NCBI GenBank assembly: GCA_022361315.1
Contig: JAKSBB010000976.1
Coordinates: forward strand, 1 to 15,968
Origin: Desulfobacterales bacterium
Lineage (GTDB): Bacteria > Desulfobacterota > Desulfobacteria > Desulfobacterales > Desulfobacteraceae
DNA length: 15,968 bases
Direction: 5' to 3'
Each line of letters opens with the position of its first letter. Within the stretch, counting starts at the first letter, position 1. The position numbers and the translations under genes were made by a program. The notes beneath the pieces were generated by a model that did not search any database, was not told the DNA's origin, and saw nothing but the letters and a program-made list of their open reading frames with translations. Positions 7,213 through 13,150 of the stretch are shown one piece after another.

Positions 7213-8838
7213 CTAAGCGGCGGTCATCCCCATGGTTTCCCGCAGTCCGGCTATTTCCGTGGCGTTAACGAATTCGTCAAAGGTCATGAGTCTGTCAATG
7301 AGGCCATTGGGGGTTATTTCAATAATCCGGTTGGCGATGGTATTGACAAATTCATGATCATGGGAGGTGAAAAGCACCACTTCCTTGAACGCCACAAGGC
7401 TGTTGTTCAGGGCTGTTATGGATTCAAGGTCCAGATGGTTGGTGGGTTCATCCAGAATCAGGGTGTTGGATTGGGCCAGCATCATGCGGGAGAGCATACA
7501 ACGCACCCTTTCTCCGCCTGAAAGATTGGCGGTTTTATTCAACGCATCTTCCCCGGAAAAAAGCATTCGTCCAAGAAAACCCCTGGCAAAGCTTTCTCCT
7601 TCTTTGGGGGGACTGAACTGAAGCAGCCATTCAATCAGATTCTGGTTTTTGGTAAAAAACGTCTTATGCTCCTTGGGAAAATAAGAATGGCTGATGGTGG
7701 TGCCCCACCGGTAGGTGCCGCTGTCCGGTACCATTTCCCCTGTGATAATCTGGAAAAGCGTGGTTTTGGAGAGGCTGTTCTTACCAATAAAGGCTATCTT
7801 ATCGCCTTTATTCACGGTAAAGCTGACGTTGTCCAGAACCTTTTCACCGTCAATACTTTTGGAAAGCCCTTCCACCTCAAGAATCACATTGCCACAGGAC
7901 CGCTCCGGTGTAAACCGGATAAAAGGATATTTTCTAGAAGAGACCGGCATATCTTCAATGGTCAGTTTTTCCAGCAGTTTTTTTCTTGAAGTGGCCTGTT
8001 TTGATTTGGAGGCATTGGAAGAAAACCTGCGGATAAAGGATTTGAGCTCGTTGGCCTTGGCCGTGGCCCGTTTATTGTCGGCCTGTTTTTGTCTCAAGTT
8101 CAGTTGGCTGGCCTGGTACCAGAAATCATAGTTACCCACATATAAGGAGATCTGACCAAAATCAATATCCGCAATATGGGTACAGACCTGGTTCATGAAA
8201 TGGCGGTCATGGGAGACCACGATGACCGTGTTTTTGAACCGAAAGAGAAAGTCTTCGAGCCAGGCAATGGAGTTGATGTCCAGGTTGTTTGTTGGTTCGT
8301 CAAGCAAGAGAACATCCGGATTTCCGAACAGTGCCTGGGCCAGAAGCACCCTTACCTTTTCCCCGCCCTCAAGCTCTTTCATTGTCTTTGTATGGAGGTC
8401 TTCGGTAATCCCTAAGTTTGTCAGGAGTACGGCAGCTTCGGATTCAGCCTCATACCCGTTCATCTCTTCATACTCAATTTCAAGTTCACCGGACCTGACA
8501 CCGTCCTCATTGGAAAAATCAGGTTTTGCATAAAGGGCATCCCGCTCTGTCATAACCCGATAGAGGGTTTCATGACCCATGATTACCGTATCCAGCACAC
8601 GGTGGGCATCAAAGGCAAAGTGGTCCTGTCGTAAAACAGCGATTCTTTCTTTGGGCCCCACACTGACATTTCCTGAATCTGCTTCAATCTCCCCGGAGAG
8701 GATTTTAAGGAATGTGGACTTTCCGGCACCGTTGGCGCCGATAAGGCCGTAACAGTTTCCGGGTTTAAACATAATATTGACATCTTTGAACAATACCCGC
8801 TTGCCATAAGCCAGGGTGATATTATTGGCACAGATCAT
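7213..8838 (-). CDS. ABC-F family ATPase, YbiT-like
   Basis: A 541-residue soluble protein with two ATP-binding domains and no membrane segment. ABC-F proteins act on the ribosome (E-site binding, relief of stalls), not in transport. NBD1 has Walker A GANGAGKS (34-41), signature LEGGE (156-160) and Walker B DVLLLDEP (175-182). The inter-domain linker is about 245-310, with a basic helix and the phrase RRFSSNASKSKQATSRKK seen in YbiT. NBD2 has signature LSGGE (439-443) and LILDEPTNHLD. Residues VLDTVIMGHETL and the overall layout fit E. coli YbiT closely. The second Walker A is GKNSLSKTT (352-360): Lys and Thr are kept, but two glycines are replaced. The start ATG has AAAGGAA 11 bases upstream. 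A terminator-like hairpin sits in the leader. The gene converges with the SDR gene, 38 bases apart, with no clear terminator between them. Confidence 0.93.
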   Translation of the reverse strand: MICANNITLAYGKRVLFKDVNIMFKPGNCYGLIGANGAGKSTFLKILSGEIEADSGNVSVGPKERIAVLRQDHFAFDAHRVLDTVIMGHETLYRVMTERDALYAKPDFSNEDGVRSGELEIEYEEMNGYEAESEAAVLLTNLGITEDLHTKTMKELEGGEKVRVLLAQALFGNPDVLLLDEPTNNLDINSIAWLEDFLFRFKNTVIVVSHDRHFMNQVCTHIADIDFGQISLYVGNYDFWYQASQLNLRQKQADNKRATAKANELKSFIRRFSSNASKSKQATSRKKLLEKLTIEDMPVSSRKYPFIRFTPERSCGNVILEVEGLSKSIDGEKVLDNVSFTVNKGDKIAFIGKNSLSKTTLFQIITGEMVPDSGTYRWGTTISHSYFPKEHKTFFTKNQNLIEWLLQFSPPKEGESFARGFLGRMLFSGEDALNKTANLSGGERVRCMLSRMMLAQSNTLILDEPTNHLDLESITALNNSLVAFKEVVLFTSHDHEFVNTIANRIIEITPNGLIDRLMTFDEFVNATEIAGLRETMGMTAA

Positions 8839-8849
8839 GGGACGTTAGT

Positions 8850-8929
8850 TTCCTTTGTACGTAATTAAAAAACCACAGGTAGATCCCTGTGGTCAAAAAG
8901 GAATGCAGACTGCCTTTTTTTTAAATATA
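8850..8929 (-). promoter_or_regulatory. Putative ABC-F leader: weak -10, two hairpins, sequestrable ribosome site
   Basis: Read on the - strand toward the ABC-F gene. There is a TATATT box at 8929-8924 (no convincing -35). An AAAAAGG/CCTTTTT stem follows (around 8917-8895), then the terminator hairpin at 8893-8872, then the ribosome site AAAGGAA at 8856-8850. The sequence TTCCTTT at 8903-8897, part of the first stem, is a perfect 7-base complement of that ribosome site. The leader could therefore switch between exposing and hiding the site. The base pairing is seen; the regulatory role is inference. Confidence 0.4.
8866..8893 (-). terminator. Intrinsic terminator or attenuator just before the ABC-F gene
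   Basis: Perfect stem ACCACAGG/CCTGTGGT (arms 8872-8879 and 8886-8893) with a 6-base loop. On the - strand it is directly followed by six T (8872-8867), the form of a Rho-independent terminator. It ends only about 28 bases before the ABC-F start codon. It either ends read-through from the upstream transporter transcript or acts as an attenuator inside the ABC-F leader. Confidence 0.65.
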
Positions 8930-8953
8930 AATCAAGTTTTTTTAAGATTAGAT

Positions 8954-8988
8954 AAAAAAAACGGTATGTTCAGAAGGGACATACACCG
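8954..8988 (-). terminator. Intrinsic terminator of the Na/Pi transporter gene
   Basis: On the - strand, 107 bases after the transporter stop codon. Arms lie at 8979-8988 and 8962-8969: either 6 contiguous pairs GTATGT/ACATAC plus flanking pairs, or 8 pairs with a 2-base bulge. The loop is 9 bases. It is followed by eight T (8961-8954). The stem-loop plus long U tail is a textbook intrinsic terminator and would leave a 3'UTR of about 140 bases. Confidence 0.7.
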
Positions 8989-9010
8989 GCGTATCGTTTC
9001 ATTTTATAAA

Positions 9011-9070
9011 TGCAAGGATTGTTCGATCCGAGTCCCTGCGGGCAATTGATCATATGTGTCCGGAGACAAA
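9011..9070 (+). pseudogene. Relic-like fragment of a sensor gene, similar to 14221-14280
   Basis: By hand alignment without gaps, 48 of 60 bases match 14221-14280, including 20 identical bases in a row (9033-9052 against 14243-14262). In the matching frame it reads NARIVRSESLRAIDHM, against DAKILRLESLRAIDQM in the sensor protein, just after its third membrane segment. No start, stop or further homology is visible on either side. The segment therefore looks like a decayed piece of a paralogous sensor gene or a short duplicated tract. It lies in the 3'UTR of the transporter gene, antisense to that transcript. Confidence 0.5.
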
Positions 9071-9094
9071 GGCAATTAAGTTGTGCTCAATGCT

Positions 9095-10780
9095 TTAGAT
9101 AATCCGGTCGATACCGGTGGCGATGTTGTAGCAGTAGTCTCCCATTTTCTCATAATTGGAGACCAGGGTGATGAAGTAAACCCCTGCATCCACTGAGCAT
9201 TCACCTTCCCGGAGCCTGTGTATGTGCTGGGATCTCATCTCTTCTCTCATCTGGTCAATTGTATCTTCATAGTTCAGTGCCCGCTGATAGAAGCCGTCTG
9301 TTTTCCCCTGCATCTCATTTATCACTTCATCAAGAAACTGGCCCACTTTTTCGGAAATTCTTGACAGGTCTGTCTGTGCGGTCTCACTGAATTGGACCTT
9401 GCTGTCATGGACGCGTTCTATGATCTTGAGGGTACTTTCCATGGAGTCCCCGAGACGTTCAATATTATTGGTTATCCGCATCATTTCAGAAATCTCTTTG
9501 GCCTGGGGTTCGTTCACCTCTCCCTGGTAAATAGAGGTGAGGTATTTGATGATAGCCTTCTGGGCCGAATCAAAATATGCTTCCACATCCTCTCTTGCTG
9601 ATAAGACGGTATCGTCTCTTTTGATCATGCAACGGGAGACCTTGTTATGATAGCTGTAGGCATACTTGGCATTTCGAATCAGTTCGCCTTTTGCCTTAGC
9701 CAGAGCACCGATGGAGGAATCTATAAACCGTGTGTCAAATTCTGGCAGCACATAAGCTGCTTCGGACTTCTTTTTGTGAGGGGACAACAGGATCGCCACC
9801 CGGATCAGTTGCGGCAGAAAGAAGAGGAATATCATTGCGTTGACCACATTGAACAAGGTGTGACCATTGGCAATATAGCGTGCGATATTGAGATGATCCC
9901 CGTTGACGACCTGATTCAGGGGCCCAGCGCCCATGGCGGCGGTTACCGTTTCAACAAAGGCCACAAACGGCTGGAAAAGCAGGACCATGATCCCCACACC
10001 GATGACGTTAAAAAGGGTATGGGCCCTTGCCGTCTGATGGGCGCTGATGCTTTTTGATCCGATGGTGGCGATTTCAGCCGTAATTGTGGTGCCGATGTTC
10101 TCGCCCAGTACAAGGGCCATGGCCGTGGGAAAGGTCAGCAGGCCCTGTGAGGCCAGGGTCATCGTCAATCCCACGGTTGCAGACGAGGACTGCACCATAA
10201 TGGTCAATATGGCACCCATGGAAACACAGAGGAGGATACCGCCGACACTGTCTGTGGTAAACCGGGTAAAAAAGGAAATAAATTCCGGATCGGATTTAAT
10301 GGGGGATAACCCCTGTTTCATGACTGTCATACCGAAGAACAAGATGCCGAAACCGAGTATGATGCCGCCCACATGACGCCATTTCCTCTTTTTCAGGAAG
10401 AATTTCATGGGCACCCCGATGGCGATGGCCGGCAGTGCAAGTTTCGTCAGTTTGAATGCGATCATTTGTCCGGTAATGGTGGTACCGACATTGGCACCGA
10501 GAATAACCCCGACGGATTGCTCAAGGGTCATAATACCGGCGCCCACAAACCCGATAAGCATGACCGTTGTTGCGGAAGATGACTGCACCATGGCAGTCAC
10601 ACCTGCACCGGTCACGCAGCCTATGACCCGGTTGGAAGAAATGGCCTCCAGAATGGCCCTGATTTTCTGACCAGCCGAGGCCTGAAGCCCTTCGGTCATG
10701 ATCTTCATCCCAAGGATGAATAACCCCAATCCCCCCAGTGTTTGAATTATGATTCCGGTGATATCCAATTCATCCCCCAT
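9095..10780 (-). CDS. Na+/phosphate cotransporter family protein with PhoU-like C-terminal domain
   Basis: A 561-residue inner-membrane protein. The first half has the duplicated Na/Pi-cotransporter repeat. Each copy carries the substrate-site motif QSSSAT (66-71 and 197-202), plus GANVGTT and GENIGTT partner motifs, and eight or more hydrophobic helices up to about residue 335. The rest (about 370-561) is a soluble helical PhoU-like domain with NNIERLGDSMESTLKII and NYEKMGDYCYNIATGI. Family members move phosphate with Na+, and the PhoU-like part probably senses or gates. Phosphate is assumed, not shown. I chose ATG 10780. A TTG at 10816 would add 12 residues (MISILLAPILKQ) and is possible, since neither has a clear ribosome site. 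No Pho box is evident. It is divergent from the radical SAM gene. Confidence 0.9.
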   Translation of the reverse strand: MGDELDITGIIIQTLGGLGLFILGMKIMTEGLQASAGQKIRAILEAISSNRVIGCVTGAGVTAMVQSSSATTVMLIGFVGAGIMTLEQSVGVILGANVGTTITGQMIAFKLTKLALPAIAIGVPMKFFLKKRKWRHVGGIILGFGILFFGMTVMKQGLSPIKSDPEFISFFTRFTTDSVGGILLCVSMGAILTIMVQSSSATVGLTMTLASQGLLTFPTAMALVLGENIGTTITAEIATIGSKSISAHQTARAHTLFNVIGVGIMVLLFQPFVAFVETVTAAMGAGPLNQVVNGDHLNIARYIANGHTLFNVVNAMIFLFFLPQLIRVAILLSPHKKKSEAAYVLPEFDTRFIDSSIGALAKAKGELIRNAKYAYSYHNKVSRCMIKRDDTVLSAREDVEAYFDSAQKAIIKYLTSIYQGEVNEPQAKEISEMMRITNNIERLGDSMESTLKIIERVHDSKVQFSETAQTDLSRISEKVGQFLDEVINEMQGKTDGFYQRALNYEDTIDQMREEMRSQHIHRLREGECSVDAGVYFITLVSNYEKMGDYCYNIATGIDRII

Positions 10781-10833
10781 TTGTTTAAGGATCGGCGCTA
10801 ACAATATGCTAATCAAAATCTAACAAATCAGTT

Positions 10834-10860
10834 TGTATATTAAATGCGTTTGTTTTTCAA
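10834..10860 (-). promoter_or_regulatory. Possible promoter of the Na/Pi transporter gene
   Basis: On the - strand, TTGAAA (10860-10855) and TATACA (10839-10834) are 15 bases apart, or 16 if the -35 is read one base earlier (ATTGAA). The expected transcript start near 10828 leaves about 50 bases before ATG 10780 but only a dozen before TTG 10816, which mildly favours the ATG. The surrounding 10817-10972 gap is AT-rich and must hold both divergent promoters. I see no convincing + strand box. Confidence 0.3.
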
Positions 10861-10972
10861 TTGACCTTTTACATTCATTTTCAACCGGTGTTTGATTTTT
10901 GCCCTTCTTGAAAAGAATGGTAACGGACTTAACGTATTTTTTATGAATTGAACGCATCAGGAAGGGTGACCC

Positions 10973-12151
10973 ATGACCAAATATATGAAATACGTGTCCT
11001 GTGGTAATTCTTTTGGACGGCTTACACCACAAGGCCCCAAACCCCTGATGGCCATGCTCGAAGTCACCCAACGATGCAATATGGCCTGTCCGATCTGTTT
11101 TGCCGGTTCCGGTAAAACCGGCAAGGACCTTTCGCTCAAGGCGATACGAAAATCCTTGAACAATCTGCTGGAGATCACAGGCACACCGATTCCTATTCAA
11201 ATCAGCGGGGGGGAGCCGACATTACGGGACGACCTGGGTGATATCATCGAACTTGCAGGCTCATTGGGGTACCGCAATATAGAATTGATCACCAACGGGT
11301 TGCGTATCGTGGCGGAACCCGGGTATCTCGAAACCCTGAAAAGCAAGGGGTTAACCGCGGTATACCTCCAATTTGACGGTCTGCAGCCTGAAACAACACG
11401 TACCATTCGCGGCCGGGACATGAGTGGTATCCGGACCCGGGCCGTTCAAACTATCCGTGAAGCGGATTTGTGCTGTACCCTGGCCGTGGTGGTGGTCCGT
11501 GGGGTGAACGACAGGGAAATCGGAGATATTGTCCGGTTTGCCATAGAACATATCGATGTCGTACGGGCCATCAATTTTCAGGCTGCCACACGGTTGACCG
11601 GCCGTTTCGAGATGACTGAAGACTTCCGCGGATACACCCTGGCGGAATTGCTTCATCTGATTGAATCCCAAACCGGCGTCGGTGCGGATACCTTTTTATC
11701 AGATCCTCTGGGCCATCCGGACTGTAATGCCATGTCCCAGGTCTATGTGGTGGAAGGACAGCTCGAACCCTTGTTTAAATATATTTCCCCGGAAGATGTC
11801 CGCCGTTTTCTGGGAGATAACGGCCGGGAAAAGATTCTTGCGGGCTTTGCCGGAAAATCCGATTTCTTTTTCCGCCATCTAATGAGTCCGGCCGCCTGGC
11901 GGCTGATCGCCAAAGCGGCACCGATTTTCGGCACCAATCCCTATAATGTGCTCAAAAGCAAACATATTTTGCTGTTTGCAAAATCCTTTATGGAAAAAGA
12001 GGGGATGGATCAGGCTCGCATCGGGCAATGCTGCTATGCCATCACCACGCCGGATGGGGTGTATTCATTCTGTGCCTACAACAATCATTATCGGTTTGGT
12101 GAGAATTACTCTTCTCATGGAAAGGAGCGCCATGGTTGCCATTCTGAATAA
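10973..12151 (+). CDS. Radical SAM enzyme, Tes/MJ0619-like class
   Basis: A 392-residue cytoplasmic enzyme. The radical SAM [4Fe-4S] motif CNMACPIC has cysteines at 35, 39 and 42, and the SAM-binding ISGGEPTLR is at 77-85. The C-terminal third has HPDC (C251) and a CC...FCAYN block (C353, C354, C367), which probably bind auxiliary clusters. The order CNxxCPxCFA, then HPxC, then FCAYN resembles archaeal Tes (tetraether lipid synthase) and MJ0619-type proteins as I remember them. Here the first cysteine of the expected PCxHPxC is Leu (PLGHPDC), so the specific activity cannot be assigned. AGGAAGGG six bases before ATG 10973 is a strong ribosome site. The last 20 bases overlap the DUF547 lipoprotein gene, so the two products are likely made together. 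Confidence 0.85.
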   Translation: MTKYMKYVSCGNSFGRLTPQGPKPLMAMLEVTQRCNMACPICFAGSGKTGKDLSLKAIRKSLNNLLEITGTPIPIQISGGEPTLRDDLGDIIELAGSLGYRNIELITNGLRIVAEPGYLETLKSKGLTAVYLQFDGLQPETTRTIRGRDMSGIRTRAVQTIREADLCCTLAVVVVRGVNDREIGDIVRFAIEHIDVVRAINFQAATRLTGRFEMTEDFRGYTLAELLHLIESQTGVGADTFLSDPLGHPDCNAMSQVYVVEGQLEPLFKYISPEDVRRFLGDNGREKILAGFAGKSDFFFRHLMSPAAWRLIAKAAPIFGTNPYNVLKSKHILLFAKSFMEKEGMDQARIGQCCYAITTPDGVYSFCAYNNHYRFGENYSSHGKERHGCHSE

Positions 12152-13049
12152 AAGGGTCGTAAAGGGCGTTTACCTGACCGCTTTTTTGATAATGATGCTT
12201 ACCGGATGTGCCACCATTCGACCGGGCGGACCAGGGCCTTTGGATGCGAACTCAGGGTTGACAGATACTGTGTTCTCACACGATAAGTTTGATGCGGTGC
12301 TGAGCCGTGCTGTTGATGATCGCGGTCGTGTCAATTACCGCATGCTTAAAGAAAATTCCAACGATCTGGATGCCTACCTCCATCTGGTGAGTGCTTTCAG
12401 TCCGGACAGCCATCCCGGATTGTTTCCCAACCGGGACCACCGGTTGGCATATTGGATCAATGCCTACAATGCCTATACGATTAAGGCGGTACTTGTACAT
12501 TACCCCATCTCCAGCGTGTTGGATGTCAAAACGCCGGCCCTGGCATTTTTTCTGACCGATAAGGCCGGCTTCTTCATATTTCAGCGGTTTATGTTTGGAG
12601 GCGCAACCACCAATCTGTACTTCCTGGAAAATAATGTCATCCGAAAACGATTTAAAGATCCCCGTATCCATTTTGCAGTGAACTGTGCATCCATAGGGTG
12701 CCCGCAATTACCGAACCGGGCGTTCAACGGGGAGTTACTGGACGCACAATTAGATGCCGAAACCCGTAAATTTGTCGTAGAGCAACGTAATGTTCGGGTT
12801 GATCATGGGCATAAAACAATATGGCTCTCTTCCATTTTCAAATGGTATAAATCTGATTTTTCTGAGAGTTCCCTCACCGTTGAAAACGAAGACATCGCAT
12901 CGGGAGATATTCCCCCACTTATTGCATACATTAACCATTACCTGCCACCTGAAGCGGCTGCGGTGTTGACAGATGCCGCCGTTAGCTACCCGATCCGGTT
13001 TGTTCCCTATGACTGGGAACTCAATGACCAAAATAGGGTTCCGAAATAG
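12132..13049 (+). CDS. DUF547 domain lipoprotein
   Basis: A 305-residue exported lipoprotein. The N-terminus has basic residues (NKRVVK), a hydrophobic stretch (YLTAFLIMML) and the lipobox LTGC (23-26). The residue after the cysteine is Ala, which in Gram-negatives suggests outer-membrane sorting. The mature part holds the DUF547 fold: RVNYRMLKEN, then RLAYWINAYNAYTIKAVL, and HFAVNCASIGCP (180-191), the hallmark block with two cysteines and a possible catalytic Cys/His. No biochemical role is established for the family that I can name; the Cys/His block makes it thiol-protease- or transglutaminase-like only by inference. I chose ATG 12132 because it gives a proper signal peptide and has AAAGGAG four bases upstream. 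The same frame is open back to 11946 inside the radical SAM gene, but those extra residues ruin the signal. It would be matured by Lgt and LspA. Confidence 0.88.
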   Translation: MVAILNKRVVKGVYLTAFLIMMLTGCATIRPGGPGPLDANSGLTDTVFSHDKFDAVLSRAVDDRGRVNYRMLKENSNDLDAYLHLVSAFSPDSHPGLFPNRDHRLAYWINAYNAYTIKAVLVHYPISSVLDVKTPALAFFLTDKAGFFIFQRFMFGGATTNLYFLENNVIRKRFKDPRIHFAVNCASIGCPQLPNRAFNGELLDAQLDAETRKFVVEQRNVRVDHGHKTIWLSSIFKWYKSDFSESSLTVENEDIASGDIPPLIAYINHYLPPEAAAVLTDAAVSYPIRFVPYDWELNDQNRVPK

Positions 13050-13069
13050 GATTCCTAAATATGGTTCCA
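13031..13069. repeat. Three tandem 13-base repeats across the DUF547 stop codon
   Basis: Units AAATAGGGTTCCG (13031-13043), AAATAGGATTCCT (13044-13056) and AAATATGGTTCCA (13057-13069) follow one another with no spacer. Each differs from the first unit at two positions. The core GGNTTCC is nearly palindromic. The TAG stop of the lipoprotein gene is in the second unit. Such regularly spaced units can be binding sites for a regulator of the sensor gene that starts at 13151, or a replication-slippage product. Confidence 0.6.
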
Positions 13070-13150
13070 TTTTTCAGGGATTTGAAATATCCTATAGTTC
13101 GACTCAAGAATGCTTAGCCGTAAATATTGTGCGATCTGACGGAGGGGTTT

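Noticed and set aside
10047..10376. Plus-strand open frame of 109 codons opposite the Na/Pi transporter gene
   Set aside because: The reading on the - strand has transporter motifs and membrane helices; the + frame has none.
11946..12131. Upstream in-frame extension of the DUF547 gene
   Set aside because: It is the radical SAM gene read in another frame. ATG 12132 has a ribosome site, a signal peptide and a lipobox at the right distance.
13099..13125. Promoter for the sensor gene (TCGACT, 16 bases, TAAATA)
   Set aside because: Match to the sigma-70 consensus is too weak to claim; a regulator-dependent promoter cannot be excluded.
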